Positions 1 to 10,010 of a DNA stretch of 64,000 nucleotides are shown here, piece after piece (positions within the stretch are counted from its first letter, which is position 1; each line of letters starts with the position of its first letter). The notes beneath the pieces were generated by a model, which made no database searches, was not told where the DNA came from, and saw only the letters and a list, made by a program, of their open reading frames with translations. The DNA comes from Marinospirillum minutulum DSM 6287 (GTDB lineage Bacteria > Pseudomonadota > Gammaproteobacteria > Pseudomonadales > Halomonadaceae). The stretch spans positions 62,001-126,000 of the forward strand of contig NZ_AULO01000008.1 of assembly GCF_000422325.1 (NCBI RefSeq), given 5' to 3'. The position numbers and the translations under genes were made by a program.

Positions 1-1485
1 TTCACGACTTTGAACTTGGGCTTGGGTTTGTGCTTGCTCTAAGCGCATTTCAGCCTGACGCAGTTCATCCATTTCTGCTTCCGTTAAGGCAGAAAGCTTG
101 AGTTCGCTTTGCATTACAGCCAAGTCACTTTTGCTTTGGACTAACTGCTCGGCAAAAAGATTTTGCTGGGCTTGGTAACGGCTTTGGAAGTTTTGATCTA
201 AGCTGGCTAGCTTAGTGTCTTGCGTTTCTCTAACTTGATCTTTTTTGGCCTGTAGCTGCTTGGCTTTAGCCCCCTGCTGCTGACTTAAACGTTCTAGGCT
301 TTCGGCTAGTTTCAATTTACGTTGTTCTAACTGGCGTTCTAAATCATCATGCTGTTCAGCAATTAGTTGGTATTGTTCTTGGAGTTCTACAAGGTTTTCT
401 CGCCACAAAGGTAGGGCATCGGTATCCCTTTGCAGCTGAGCCATGTCCTGCGCTTCGTAGTCTTCATAGCGGCTGTGAATACGGTTTAGGCGCAGCGATG
501 TTTCGTTTAAATCTTGGTTACTCTTACTAGATAGGCTGTTAAGTTCCGTTTCCTGCTCTTCAAACGCAATTTTTAGTTGGTTTAGCTGACCTGCCAAGGC
601 ATTGAATTTTTCTTCGTAATCGGCACGCGCTAATTTTTGGGTTTCTTGATCTTCACGCAAGAGAGGTTCGAGTGCAGCAAGTTGCGCTTCGATATTAGCC
701 AGTTGTTGAGCCAGTTTTGTAAGCTGGTCAAAATCTTTTTCTAGTTGGGCAAGTTTCATGGACTGGCGCATTTCTTGTATCCATTCTCGTGCCTTGGTGT
801 TTCTTACCCGTGTGGTGGGCAGGGTTACGCCATCTTCTTCAAAAATAGCCGCTAGCATGGATTTCAAAGTATCCATTTTGCCTTCTTTGGCATGCACCGC
901 ACTAACCAGCTTTTCTATATGACGCAGCTTATGATTGCCGCTAACCAAGCTAAAGCTGGCAGCTAAACGCCTTAGCTTCAAACTCTCGCTATTATTACCT
1001 CTTAGGGCTGCGGCATCGTTTTGAATAATACTGCGGTATTCGCTGGTGGCACTAATTTTATGGGAAATTTTACCCGGTGCGACTTGGCGCATTCTGCTTG
1101 CCCAGTCAGCATAGCTAAGGGCTTTTACACCTTCTTGGGTTTCTTCTAGGTAGTCTTCACTTAAATAAGGCGTGCCTACAAAGCGGTAATCTAAGCCACC
1201 TTCATTTTTACGGGTGAGCACCACTTGGCAGATATCACCGCCTTCTCTTTGGTATTCATAAATTAGGTAGCTGTTGCTAAAAGGCAGGTAAAACTCATCA
1301 AACTTTTTGCGCGTTTTGGGTACCACACGGTTAGGCAGTTCACCAAAAAAAACCGGCACTAGCCTTTGTAGGGTAGTTTTACCCGAAGCGTTAGTACCAC
1401 AAATGTTGGTGTGTTGATCCATTTGAATTTCTACCACGCCGGGTAGATGAGTATGAATCAAGATAATGCGTAAAAGTTGTGACAT
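1..1485 (-). CDS. SMC-like ATP-binding protein, N-terminal part (3' end beyond the window)
   Basis: The reading frame is open from an ATG at 1485 to the left edge, giving 495 residues of a longer protein. Near the N-terminus there is a clear Walker A motif, GTNASGKTT (about residues 34-42). A globular head follows, and from about residue 230 the chain becomes a long Gln/Glu/Leu/Lys-rich coiled coil. This head-plus-coil plan is that of SMC/RecN/MukB-type DNA-tethering ATPases. The N-terminal wording resembles the uncharacterised DUF3584-type family, but I cannot confirm that without a search. It starts 24 bases after nudC ends, so it is probably the last gene of the rnhA-dnaQ-nudC operon. The hinge and Walker B region are off the window. 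Function unknown; a role in DNA maintenance or defence is inference. Confidence 0.8.
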   Translation of the reverse strand, partial: MSQLLRIILIHTHLPGVVEIQMDQHTNICGTNASGKTTLQRLVPVFFGELPNRVVPKTRKKFDEFYLPFSNSYLIYEYQREGGDICQVVLTRKNEGGLDYRFVGTPYLSEDYLEETQEGVKALSYADWASRMRQVAPGKISHKISATSEYRSIIQNDAAALRGNNSESLKLRRLAASFSLVSGNHKLRHIEKLVSAVHAKEGKMDTLKSMLAAIFEEDGVTLPTTRVRNTKAREWIQEMRQSMKLAQLEKDFDQLTKLAQQLANIEAQLAALEPLLREDQETQKLARADYEEKFNALAGQLNQLKIAFEEQETELNSLSSKSNQDLNETSLRLNRIHSRYEDYEAQDMAQLQRDTDALPLWRENLVELQEQYQLIAEQHDDLERQLEQRKLKLAESLERLSQQQGAKAKQLQAKKDQVRETQDTKLASLDQNFQSRYQAQQNLFAEQLVQSKSDLAVMQSELKLSALTEAEMDELRQAEMRLEQAQTQAQVQSRE

Positions 1486-1509
1486 AAGGCTTCCTATTAA
1501 CAGAGTTTC

Positions 1510-2361
1510 CTAGCTATCAACGCCCTTCCACCTTAAAAAAGAGTCGATTAAATAACGTGAAATGGAGGCTTTTGCAGGGAGTTCGGGTAGCTGGTCGAAG
1601 GGATACCACTGGGCATCTTCTATCTCTATACCATCAAAGGCAATATCGCCGCCTTGATACTCGGCCCAGTAACCCAACATTAGGGAGTTAGGAAAAGGCC
1701 AGGATTGGCTGCCTAGGTATTTAAAATTGCCAATTTTTACGCTGACTTCTTCTTCAACTTCACGGTGTAGGGCTTGTTCTGCCGATTCACCTGCTTCAAT
1801 AAAACCTGCCAAGGTGCTGTAAACACCGGGTGCAAAGCGTGGGCTACGTGCCAGTAATAAAGCATCTTCTCGCCACACAAGGGTAATAATGCAGGGTGAA
1901 ACACGTGGGTATTGGCGCAAGTGGCAACGTGGGCATTGGTGGGCGTATTCATCATTTCTGGGCTGGGTTTTACAACCACAGCGCCCACAATAGCGGTGTT
2001 GTTCCTGCCAGTTAGCTAGGCTTGCCGCCGTGGCTAGCAGGTCAAAGCTTTCGGCATCGCTTTCAAGCAACCAGCTACGCAAATTAGGCCAGTCTTCTGC
2101 TTTAGCTTCACCGCGTTTGGCTAGGCGTAACAAGAGCGGCATACCATTTTTGCGCCCCATAACTACTAATTTAGCGTGTTTTCTAGGGTCATAAAAGGCC
2201 GTTTCTAACCAGCCGCTGGCAGACTCTTTAACTGGGCGAATACAACCTGAACCGCAGGTTACTATACCTATGGCTTCACCTGTTTTTATTTCGCTAGGAC
2301 CACGTAAAAAGCCGGTGAGTGGTTGCTGCTGAGGAAATTCAGCTTGTAGGGGATGCCACAT
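1510..2361 (-). CDS. nudC: NAD(+)/NADH diphosphatase, Nudix family
   Basis: This hydrolyses NAD(H) to NMN(H) and AMP, and in the E. coli family also removes NAD caps from RNA. The middle of the protein has a four-cysteine zinc ribbon (YCGRCG, then CPRC). It is followed by a Nudix box of the form GFIEAGES...REVEEEV and then the NudC-specific SQSWPFPNSLM motif. I chose the ATG at 2361 because GGAG lies seven bases before it. A TTG at 2415 in the same frame would add 18 residues with no visible ribosome site. The start overlaps the end of dnaQ by about 20 bases, which implies translational coupling. At 283 residues it is slightly longer than E. coli NudC. Confidence 0.93.
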   Translation of the reverse strand: MWHPLQAEFPQQQPLTGFLRGPSEIKTGEAIGIVTCGSGCIRPVKESASGWLETAFYDPRKHAKLVVMGRKNGMPLLLRLAKRGEAKAEDWPNLRSWLLESDAESFDLLATAASLANWQEQHRYCGRCGCKTQPRNDEYAHQCPRCHLRQYPRVSPCIITLVWREDALLLARSPRFAPGVYSTLAGFIEAGESAEQALHREVEEEVSVKIGNFKYLGSQSWPFPNSLMLGYWAEYQGGDIAFDGIEIEDAQWYPFDQLPELPAKASISRYLIDSFLRWKGVDS

Positions 2362-3109
2362 CCTGTTGCTCCATCTGCTGCCAAAGGCTGGTTTGTCCGG
2401 CTTTTTTACTAACAAATTCTAATTTAGCTTGGTGGGCAGCTAGCTCTGCTTCAGTTGCTAGCTGCACTCTTAAATGCTGTTGGTCTTCATAGGCAACACG
2501 GCGAATGGTCGAGTTTAAATCCCTAACCACACCGCTCATTTCATCGTCTTCATCTCCACCTAAAAGTAGTCGAGTTTGTCCACCCGTCATGGTTAGGTAA
2601 AGGTCGGCAAGAATTTCTGAATCAAGCAAAGCGCCATGCAGGGTTCTTGCGGTGTTATCTATGTTATAGCGTTTACACAAGGCATCTAGGCTGTTGCGCT
2701 GGCCTGGGTGACGACGACGTGCAAAAGCTAGGGTATCAAATACTTTGCAGTAGTCTTCAATACGACCGTAGCGTTGTTCACCTAGCTGCTGGTTAAGTGT
2801 GGCAAGTTCACTATCTAAAAAGCCAACGTCAAAGGGCGCGTTATGAATAATCAGCTCGGCACCATCTATATAGCTAATAAATTTATCAGCTAGGGCTGCA
2901 AATAAAGGTTTGTCTTTTAAGTCATCCCAAGTGAAGCCGTGTACTTGCGCTGCTTCTTCATCCACTTCTCTTTCGGGGTTAAGGTATTCATGAAAATTAT
3001 TACCCGTTAGGTTGCGGCTTACCATTTCCACACAACCTATTTCGATTAGCCTATGGCCTTCTTTGGGGTCTATACCTGTTGTTTCGGTATCTAGTACTAC
3101 TTGCCTCAT
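2339..3109 (-). CDS. dnaQ: DNA polymerase III epsilon subunit (3'-5' proofreading exonuclease)
   Basis: This is the proofreading exonuclease of the replicative polymerase core. The DEDDh exonuclease motifs are all present: DTETTGID at the N-terminus (Exo I), HNAPFDVGFLD (Exo II) and HGALLDSEILADLYL (Exo III). Near the C-terminus QTSLW matches the weak beta-clamp-binding motif of epsilon subunits, and the preceding tail would contact the alpha subunit. Length (256 residues) is normal. It lies 24 bases downstream of rnhA on the same strand, and its end overlaps nudC. In E. coli rnhA and dnaQ are divergent; the co-directional order here is the Pseudomonas-like one. Confidence 0.96.
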   Translation of the reverse strand: MRQVVLDTETTGIDPKEGHRLIEIGCVEMVSRNLTGNNFHEYLNPEREVDEEAAQVHGFTWDDLKDKPLFAALADKFISYIDGAELIIHNAPFDVGFLDSELATLNQQLGEQRYGRIEDYCKVFDTLAFARRRHPGQRNSLDALCKRYNIDNTARTLHGALLDSEILADLYLTMTGGQTRLLLGGDEDDEMSGVVRDLNSTIRRVAYEDQQHLRVQLATEAELAAHQAKLEFVSKKAGQTSLWQQMEQQDVASPTS

Positions 3110-3133
3110 GCTGCTTTCCTTTTACTGCTGGTC

Positions 3134-3586
3134 TTACAGATTAGGGTTGGGGTCGGTTACACCACGATTAGCTAGGTCATCTGCGGCTTCGTTACCGGGA
3201 TCGCCCGCATGGCCTTTTACCCAATGCCATTCTACTTCATGGCGTTGCGCTTGTTCATCTAGCCTTTTCCATAAATCTTGGTTTTTAACGGCTGAACCTG
3301 AAGCGGTTCGCCAGTTTTTCTTTTTCCAGTTGGGCATCCATAAGGTAATGCCCTGGCGCACGTATTGAGAATCGGTGTGCAAATCTACATGACAACTACG
3401 CTTTAAGGTTTCTAAAGCTTTAATGGCTGCCATTAATTCCATGCGGTTATTAGTGGTGTCGCTTTCGCCACCCCAAAGCGCTCGTTCGACTTCGCCGTAG
3501 CGCAATAAAGCACCCCAGCCACCTCGCCCTGGGTTACCTTTACAGGCACCATCGGTATAAATAATGACTCTTTTTTTATCGGACAA
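3134..3586 (-). CDS. rnhA: Ribonuclease HI
   Basis: This endonuclease cleaves the RNA strand of RNA-DNA hybrids (R-loops, primers). The carboxylates expected of type 1 RNase H are visible: D in [13 protein letters not shown] in [10 protein letters not shown] in LHTDSQYV and D in NEAADDLAN. The basic handle segment ([10 protein letters not shown]) is present. Length of 150 residues is typical. It starts one base after the methyltransferase stop, so the two are almost certainly cotranscribed and coupled. The order gloB / methyltransferase / rnhA / dnaQ is conserved across Gammaproteobacteria. Confidence 0.96.
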   Translation of the reverse strand: MSDKKRVIIYTDGACKGNPGRGGWGALLRYGEVERALWGGESDTTNNRMELMAAIKALETLKRSCHVDLHTDSQYVRQGITLWMPNWKKKNWRTASGSAVKNQDLWKRLDEQAQRHEVEWHWVKGHAGDPGNEAADDLANRGVTDPNPNL

Positions 3587-3587
3587 A

Positions 3588-4394
3588 TCACTTCTCTGTT
3601 TTTAAACTGGTTCGGGTTGGAGAGGCTACCGGTTGATTAGATAACCAATTCGTACTTTTTGGTGCGACTTTTGGCCTTAAGGGGCTGCCGACACGTTTTT
3701 TTATTCTTAATAAATAAATGCCTGCTAAAGGCCAGTTTTTTTTATCTAAGCGTTGGTCTAGCTCTGCCAAACGCGTTAAGATTTTTTTATTATTGCAAGC
3801 AGGGCGATGAAATATTTGCTGACACGCTTCTTGTTTTAAGTCTAAAAACTCAAACCAATCTTGCAGTTTTTTTTGACTCAGCAATTCAGCAGATTTTAGC
3901 ACTTGCAGCGGCTCAGCCTGCAAACTTTTGGGTAATAATCGTGCTAATCCCCAAAGGCTAAGTGGATTAAAACCAATAATTAATAGCTCACCTTTAGGTA
4001 AGGTTACTCTAGCGGCTTCTTTTAAAAGCGCATGGGGTCGATCAAAAATCTCTAGCGAATGATGCAACAAAACCACATCCATTGAATCGTTAGGTAAGGG
4101 CAAGTGTGAAGGGTCAGCAATTAAGCAGCTCGTATGCTCAGCCAATTCAAAATTGGGGCGCCATTCTATCTGATGCTTAATGGTGCAACTTGCTAGCAGA
4201 GGTTTGGAAGGACAAGAACCAACACTTAGCACGTGGTAACCACACAGGCTTTCCATTATAGGCGCTAAAAGTTCAGCTTCCACTCGCAAAACTTCTTTAC
4301 CTAGATGAGAAGCCCAAAAAGTCTGCCAAGCTTGCCAAGTTAAGGTGTTAGTCTGAGCTTCTAAAGCTTGGTCGTCTGAATTTTGCAGATGCAT
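3588..4394 (-). CDS. Class I SAM-dependent methyltransferase (YafS-like)
   Basis: A 268-residue protein with a Methyltransf_11-type core. An acidic loop ([10 protein letters not shown]) is followed by the post-motif strand [11 protein letters not shown] and by a helix/strand with [17 protein letters not shown]. The SAM-binding glycine motif is represented by LSVGSCPS near residue 58. Substrate unknown. It is first in the minus-strand operon leading into rnhA and dnaQ, and divergent from gloB with 72 bases between them. This matches the E. coli yafS position between gloB and rnhA. Its recurrent linkage to gloB suggests a link to small-molecule detoxification, but that is inference. The C-terminus is basic and low in complexity. 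Confidence 0.8.
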   Translation of the reverse strand: MHLQNSDDQALEAQTNTLTWQAWQTFWASHLGKEVLRVEAELLAPIMESLCGYHVLSVGSCPSKPLLASCTIKHQIEWRPNFELAEHTSCLIADPSHLPLPNDSMDVVLLHHSLEIFDRPHALLKEAARVTLPKGELLIIGFNPLSLWGLARLLPKSLQAEPLQVLKSAELLSQKKLQDWFEFLDLKQEACQQIFHRPACNNKKILTRLAELDQRLDKKNWPLAGIYLLRIKKRVGSPLRPKVAPKSTNWLSNQPVASPTRTSLKTEK

Positions 4395-4466
4395 AGCCGA
4401 TGCCGTAGAGTTAAGTTAGGTTTATATAAGATTAACACAGCAACCCTTTGATAACAGGAAAACACC

Positions 4467-5249
4467 ATGCTTGAAGTTCAGCCCATTCACGCTTTTAACG
4501 ATAACTACATTTGGCTAATTAAAGCACCTAATCAACAAACTTGTTGGGTGGTCGATCCTGGCGATGCTGCGCCTGTACAGAATTATTTAAAAACAGCAAA
4601 CCTAACCCTAGAAGGCATTTTGCTGACCCACCACCATTACGACCATATTGATGGTGTTGCTGAACTGGCTAAACAAGGCGTTGAGGTGGTCGGCTTTGCA
4701 AAAGATGCTAAGCGCTTACCTACTTTAACCCAAGCAGTGCAGCAGGGTGCTACTTTTGATTTATTAGGGCAAAGCGTAGAGGTTATGGAAGTACCAGGGC
4801 ACACCCTAGGGCATATCGTTTATTTTATAAAAAATGAACACCAGCCTTTGTTATTTAGTGGCGACACTTTATTTGCTGCGGGTTGCGGGCGCATGTTTGA
4901 AGGCACACCAGAACAAATGCAGGCTTCTTTACAAAGCTTGGCTGAGTTACCTGAGAACACCCTTGTTTTTGCCGCTCATGAATACACGCTAAGTAACTTG
5001 AAGTTTGCCTTGCAGGTAGAACCAAACAATACTGCCTTACAAGCACGCATGCTTGAGTCAACAAAACTAAGAGAAGCAAACCAGCCTACCTTGCCCTCTA
5101 ATATAGGGATTGAGTTAGCCACCAATCCTTTCTTGCGTTTGAATCAACCAGAAGTATTGGCTTCCTTACAAGCACGTCAGCCAAATGCTAACTTAAGCGC
5201 TCCTGCTGAAGCATTCAAAATCCTAAGAAGCTGGAAGGATACTGCCTAG
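4467..5249 (+). CDS. gloB: Hydroxyacylglutathione hydrolase (glyoxalase II)
   Basis: This hydrolyses S-D-lactoylglutathione to D-lactate and glutathione, the second step of methylglyoxal detoxification. The metallo-beta-lactamase signature THHHYDHIDG (HxHxDH) is near residue 53. Further metal ligands are in VPGHTLGH, in FSGDTLFAAGCGRMFEG and in FAAHEYTLSNLKF. The C-terminal domain with the glutathione-site KxxR-like ending (FKILRSWK) is present. Length 260 is normal. AGGA precedes the ATG. It is divergent from the methyltransferase operon and is followed closely by mltD. Confidence 0.96.
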   Translation: MLEVQPIHAFNDNYIWLIKAPNQQTCWVVDPGDAAPVQNYLKTANLTLEGILLTHHHYDHIDGVAELAKQGVEVVGFAKDAKRLPTLTQAVQQGATFDLLGQSVEVMEVPGHTLGHIVYFIKNEHQPLLFSGDTLFAAGCGRMFEGTPEQMQASLQSLAELPENTLVFAAHEYTLSNLKFALQVEPNNTALQARMLESTKLREANQPTLPSNIGIELATNPFLRLNQPEVLASLQARQPNANLSAPAEAFKILRSWKDTA

Positions 5250-5292
5250 TTACCTTTAGATAACTAGTGTTTACTTGTATAGGTAGCACCTA

Positions 5293-7029
5293 ATGCTTAA
5301 AATGCGTCAAATTAGCTTATTCACTAAGATACCTAAATACCCTATGCGCCTTACAATTCGTCGTTTTTTTCGTCCTTTGTCGCCTTTACTCTTGTCACTG
5401 GCGACCGGTAGCCTGCTTGTTTTGCAAGGCTGCCAAAGCCTACCACAAGCCACTTTAACCCCTAGCACAAATAAACAAGCAGAAGCTAGCCAGGTTTGGA
5501 ATCAGCTTGCCTCGGCTAAAAGCCTAGCTAATTACCGTCATTATGATGAAACCTTAGGCTTTGCTGGGCTGTTAAAAGAGCCTACTGCTGCTGACTGGCG
5601 TTCTTGGCAAGAACCTAACCTGCCAGAATACGATTTATGGGACAGGTTGCGAGAAAACTTTGCTATGGACATTTCCAGCAATGACCCACGTGTTATTGCT
5701 CAAATGAACTGGTATCGCCGCCACCCTCAATACATGGACAGAGTAGCCAAACGCGCTAGCCGTTATATGTTCCATGTTGTTGAAGAAATTGAGCGACGCG
5801 GTTTACCCGGTGAACTCGCCCTACTTCCTATTGTTGAAAGTGCCTACGACCCCTTTGCTTATTCGCATGGTCGTGCTTCTGGCATGTGGCAATTTATTCC
5901 AGGAACTGCACGCCACTTTGGTTTAGAAAACAACTGGTGGTACGACGGACGCCGTGACTTAATTGCATCTACCGATGCCGCACTTACTTATTTAACTCAG
6001 TTAAACCGCCGTTTTGATGATTGGCACCTAGCTTTAGCTTCTTATAACACCGGTGGTGGTAATGTAAACCGTGCTTTGCGCCATAACCGCAATGCTGGTG
6101 GTAAGGGTACTTTTTGGGAATTAAAACTCCATTCAGAAACTCGTGCTTATGTTCCTAAAATGATTGCTTTAGCACGTTTGATTGCTGATCCTGAAGAATA
6201 TGGCATGAATCTAACCTCCATACCTAACCGCCCTTATTTTGCGGCTGTAGATACTCAAGGGCAGGTTGATTTAGCCATGGCAGCAGAATTAGCTGACATC
6301 AGCATGAATGAGCTTTACCTGCTTAACCCAGGCTTTAGCCAATGGGCAACTAGCCCCGATGGCCCCCACCGTTTATTAGTGCCCGTTGAAAATGCTGGAA
6401 TTTTAGCTGAAAACCTTAAAAACTTGCCTCCACAACAGCGCATGAGCTGGCAGCGTTATCGGGTTAATTCTGGTGATAGCTTATTAACTATTTCACGCCG
6501 CTTTAATACTACGCCCAGCATGATTCGTGATGCCAACCAACTGCGTGGCGATATTATTCGTGCCGGTCATGAATTATTAATTCCCATTCCTAGCCAAGAT
6601 GCACGTCAATATGCTTTAAGCGAAGATCAACGCCAACTTCGCCGTCAAAATGTAACGCGTAAAGGGCAAAAGATAGATCATATTGTTCGTTCAGGTGATA
6701 GTTTCTGGATTTTAGCAAGGCGCCACGGCGTATCCGTGCGTGAGCTAGCAAGCTGGAATAGCATGGCACCGGGCGACCCTTTAATGGCTGGTCAACGTTT
6801 AGTAATTTGGTCCCGTGCCAGCAATGCTAAAACCCTTGCCAAAGCCAATAATCGCAGTGTAATGCGTAAGGTGAATTACACGGTTCGCAATGGCGATAAC
6901 CTAGCTAATATTGCTAATCGTTTCAGAGTTAGCGTCGGTGACATCGCTCGCTGGAATAGCTTAAACACCAGCCGTTATTTACAGCCTGGGCAAAGCCTAA
7001 CTTTGCACGTGGATGTTACACGCAATTAA
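5293..7029 (+). CDS. mltD: Membrane-bound lytic murein transglycosylase D, lipoprotein
   Basis: This cleaves peptidoglycan glycan strands to 1,6-anhydro products at the inner face of the outer membrane. There is a basic N-terminus and hydrophobic stretch, then a lipobox VLQGC with the lipidated Cys at residue 47. The lytic transglycosylase domain (about 150-290) has the catalytic Glu in LPIVESAYDP, then SGMWQFIPGTA and ASYNTGGGNVNRA. Three LysM modules follow (about 388-430, 461-505 and 528-575), each beginning with a GDS or GDN turn. I keep the ATG at 5293 because AGGT stands before it; an internal ATG at 5344 lacks a ribosome site. The position next to gloB is conserved. Confidence 0.94.
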   Translation: MLKMRQISLFTKIPKYPMRLTIRRFFRPLSPLLLSLATGSLLVLQGCQSLPQATLTPSTNKQAEASQVWNQLASAKSLANYRHYDETLGFAGLLKEPTAADWRSWQEPNLPEYDLWDRLRENFAMDISSNDPRVIAQMNWYRRHPQYMDRVAKRASRYMFHVVEEIERRGLPGELALLPIVESAYDPFAYSHGRASGMWQFIPGTARHFGLENNWWYDGRRDLIASTDAALTYLTQLNRRFDDWHLALASYNTGGGNVNRALRHNRNAGGKGTFWELKLHSETRAYVPKMIALARLIADPEEYGMNLTSIPNRPYFAAVDTQGQVDLAMAAELADISMNELYLLNPGFSQWATSPDGPHRLLVPVENAGILAENLKNLPPQQRMSWQRYRVNSGDSLLTISRRFNTTPSMIRDANQLRGDIIRAGHELLIPIPSQDARQYALSEDQRQLRRQNVTRKGQKIDHIVRSGDSFWILARRHGVSVRELASWNSMAPGDPLMAGQRLVIWSRASNAKTLAKANNRSVMRKVNYTVRNGDNLANIANRFRVSVGDIARWNSLNTSRYLQPGQSLTLHVDVTRN

Positions 7030-7085
7030 AAGTACCTAATCAATAACCAAAAAAGTTTATTTATGCTTTAGCTAAGGAGCAGCAG

Positions 7086-8912
7086 ATGTCGGGAAAAGTC
7101 GCCTTGTTCAAACCTTTTAGCAAGTTGATCTGCTTAACCTTATTACCCGGTCTGCTGTTTACTGCTAGCCCTTTAATAGCTGCTAGTTCAAACAGTCAGC
7201 CAGCTTGCAGCCATGCTTTAACCCTGCATGGTGAAGCCAAATATCCGGCTGACTTTGCTCACCTAGATTATGTAAATCCTAAAGCACCCAAAGGTGGCAG
7301 TCTTAGCCAAGCGGCGCAAGGTACTTTTGATAGCTTTAACCCCTTTATAGTACAAGGCACAGCGGCGGCTGGTTTGGGCAATATTTATGATTCCCTAACC
7401 TACCACACGGCTGATGAACCCTTTACTGAATACGGTTTATTAGCCAGCTGTATGCAGCTAGACCCAGCGGGAAGGTGGATAGAATTTGAACTTCGCCCTG
7501 AAGCACGCTTCCACGATGGCAAACCTGTTACTGCTGAAGACGTAGCTTTCACCTTTAAGCTATTGCGTGAAGAAGGCCGCCCTTTTTACCGTGCCTACTA
7601 TGCCGATATTACGGCAATAAAAGTACTCAACTCGCAGCGCATTCGTTTTGAACTCGCCAGCCATGAAAACCGTGAACTACCGCTAATCATTGGGCAAATT
7701 CCCATTCTGCCTAAGCACTACTGGCAAGACCGTGATTTTAAACAGCCTTCTTTAGACAAACCCCTCGGCAGCGGTCCGTATAAAATTGCTGAAGTCGATT
7801 CTGGTCGCCGCCTTGTTTACCAAAAAGTAGCCAACTACTGGGGTGAAAACCTACCGGTTAATTTAGGTCGCAATAATATAGAGCAACTCGTTTACGACTA
7901 TTACCGTGATGCTACGGTTGCGCTGGAAGCTTTTAAAGCCGGACGGTTAGATTTTCGACTTGAAAATATTGCTCGTAACTGGGCTACCGGTTACAGCGGT
8001 TCCGCTTTAAGCAGCGGTGATTTAGTCTTAGAAAGCATTCCTCATAAAAATTCAGCCGGCATGCAAGGCTTCTTCTTTAATACCCGCCGTGACGTTTTTA
8101 AAGACCCCAAAGTACGCCTTGCTCTGACTCAAATGTTTGATTTTGAATGGTCTAACCAGCAACTATTTCACGGTGCTTATACCCGCACCCAAAGCTATTT
8201 TAGTAATTCCGAACTAGCCAGCAGCGGTTTACCTGAAGGTAACGAACTAGCGCTTTTAACACCTTTTGCTAAACAGCTACCTGATGAGGTGTTTAATCAA
8301 GAATACAGCCTACCAGTGACTGACGGCAGCGGTAATATTCGTAACCAAACCCGTAAAGCCTTGGGTTTATTGCGTGAAGCTGGCTGGACAATGGATGGCC
8401 GCCGTTTAGTGAATGCAGCCGGTGAACAGCTACGCTTTGAAATACTGCTGCACGATACCTCCTTTGAGCGGGTGGTTTTACCTTGGCGGCAAAACCTAGA
8501 GAGAATCGGTATTCGTATGGATGTGCGTGTGGTTGATGTCACCCAATACCTCAACCGCCTCCGCAGTTTTGATTACGATATGGTGGTTTCTTCCATCGGT
8601 CAAAGCTTGTCACCGGGTAACGAGCAGCGAGAGTTTTTTCATTCAGAGTTTGCCCATTCTGCGAATGGTAGAAATACTTCTGGCGTAGAAGACCCAGTCG
8701 TGGATGCTCTTATTGAACAGCTGATTAATGCCCAAGATAGAGACAGCTTAATAACTGCCACCCGTGCTTTAGACCGAGTGCTCTTGTGGGGGCATTATGT
8801 GATTCCGCATTGGCATTTAAACGAATACCGCATTGCTCGCCACAAACAAATTAAAATTCCAGAAGTGCGCCCAGATTATGGCTTGCCTATTGATACTTGG
8901 TGGGTTGAGTAA
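7086..8912 (+). CDS. Extracellular solute-binding protein, family 5 (YejA-like peptide binding protein)
   Basis: This is the periplasmic receptor of an oligopeptide-type ABC importer. A signal peptide ends near AASSN. The rest is a bacterial SBP family 5 fold, with early SFNPFIVQGTAAAGLGNIYDSL, the family sequence FELRPEARFHDGKPVTAEDVAFTF, and a C-terminus rich in aromatic residues. Length 608 matches YejA. AAGGAG precedes the ATG. It is followed without gaps by two permeases and a double ATPase, forming a complete YejABEF-type transporter. The E. coli system imports peptides including microcin C; the substrate here is not determined. Confidence 0.9.
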   Translation: MSGKVALFKPFSKLICLTLLPGLLFTASPLIAASSNSQPACSHALTLHGEAKYPADFAHLDYVNPKAPKGGSLSQAAQGTFDSFNPFIVQGTAAAGLGNIYDSLTYHTADEPFTEYGLLASCMQLDPAGRWIEFELRPEARFHDGKPVTAEDVAFTFKLLREEGRPFYRAYYADITAIKVLNSQRIRFELASHENRELPLIIGQIPILPKHYWQDRDFKQPSLDKPLGSGPYKIAEVDSGRRLVYQKVANYWGENLPVNLGRNNIEQLVYDYYRDATVALEAFKAGRLDFRLENIARNWATGYSGSALSSGDLVLESIPHKNSAGMQGFFFNTRRDVFKDPKVRLALTQMFDFEWSNQQLFHGAYTRTQSYFSNSELASSGLPEGNELALLTPFAKQLPDEVFNQEYSLPVTDGSGNIRNQTRKALGLLREAGWTMDGRRLVNAAGEQLRFEILLHDTSFERVVLPWRQNLERIGIRMDVRVVDVTQYLNRLRSFDYDMVVSSIGQSLSPGNEQREFFHSEFAHSANGRNTSGVEDPVVDALIEQLINAQDRDSLITATRALDRVLLWGHYVIPHWHLNEYRIARHKQIKIPEVRPDYGLPIDTWWVE

Positions 8913-8915
8913 CCT

Positions 8916-10010
8916 ATGGCGCCTTACCTGCTAAGACGTTTGTTATTAATTCCACCGACTTTGCTGGGCATTTTGCTGCTGAACTTTTTGATTATCCAAG
9001 CCGCCCCCGGTGGCCCCATAGAGCAGGTGATGGCGCAAATGGGTGGTATGGATGGCTTAAGCAGCACTCGCATTGATTCTGCTGGTGGCGAAGCGGTTAC
9101 AAGCCGCTCAAGTGATGATAGCGGTTCTTCCTACCGTGGCTCGCGTGGGGTTGATGCCCGCTTTATTGCCGAGTTAGAAGCCCAATTTGGTTTTGATAAA
9201 CCTGCCCATGAACGCTTTATGCAAATGGTTGGGCAGTATTTACGCTTTGATTTAGGCGAAAGTTTTTTTCGTGGGCGCAGTGTCACTGATTTAATTATCG
9301 AAAAAATGCCGGTCTCTATTTCTTTGGGGCTTTGGTCTACCCTGCTGATTTATTTAATTTCTATTCCTTTAGGAATTCGCAAAGCCCTTAAACACGGCAG
9401 CCGTTTTGATGTTTTGACTTCTTCCATTGTTATTGTTGGCTATGCTATTCCGGGCTTCTTATTTGCCATTCTTTTAATTGTGCTTTTTGCCGGTGGTAGT
9501 TATTTAGACTGGTTCCCGTTACGGGGTTTAACGTCTGATAATTTTAGTGAATTAAGCACCCTAGGCAAAATTGCCGATTACTTTTGGCACCTAGCCTTGC
9601 CGGTTTTAGCCATGACTATTTCTGGTTTTGCGACTTTAACCCTGTTAACCAAAAACTCTTTTTTAGATGAAATTCATAAACAGTATGTGCTAACGGCGCG
9701 TGCTAAGGGCGTTAGTGAACAGCAGGTGCTTTATGGTCATGTGTTTCGTAATGCAATGCTAATTATCATTGCTGGTATGCCGGCTGCCTTGGTGAGTATT
9801 TTCTTTACCGGTTCGTTATTAATTGAAGTGATTTTCTCTTTAGATGGTTTAGGTTTGTTGGGTTTTGAAGCCATAGTACAAAGGGATTACCCAGTGGTGT
9901 TTGGTACCTTGTATTTATTCACTTTAATTGGTTTGCTGTTAAAAATTATTAGCGATATCACCTATATGTTGATAGACCCACGCATTGATTTTTCGTCGAG
10001 GGAAAATTAA
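8916..10010 (+). CDS. yejB: ABC transporter permease, YejB-like
   Basis: An inner-membrane permease of the BPD_transp_1 family, 364 residues. The first membrane helix ([19 protein letters not shown]) is followed by a long periplasmic loop of about 90 residues that is Ser/Gly-rich. Five further helices follow. The EAA loop that docks onto the ATPase is visible as [21 protein letters not shown]. It starts three bases after the binding-protein stop, and its TAA shares a base with the ATG of the next permease. It pairs with the YejE-like permease to form the channel. Confidence 0.92.
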   Translation: MAPYLLRRLLLIPPTLLGILLLNFLIIQAAPGGPIEQVMAQMGGMDGLSSTRIDSAGGEAVTSRSSDDSGSSYRGSRGVDARFIAELEAQFGFDKPAHERFMQMVGQYLRFDLGESFFRGRSVTDLIIEKMPVSISLGLWSTLLIYLISIPLGIRKALKHGSRFDVLTSSIVIVGYAIPGFLFAILLIVLFAGGSYLDWFPLRGLTSDNFSELSTLGKIADYFWHLALPVLAMTISGFATLTLLTKNSFLDEIHKQYVLTARAKGVSEQQVLYGHVFRNAMLIIIAGMPAALVSIFFTGSLLIEVIFSLDGLGLLGFEAIVQRDYPVVFGTLYLFTLIGLLLKIISDITYMLIDPRIDFSSREN

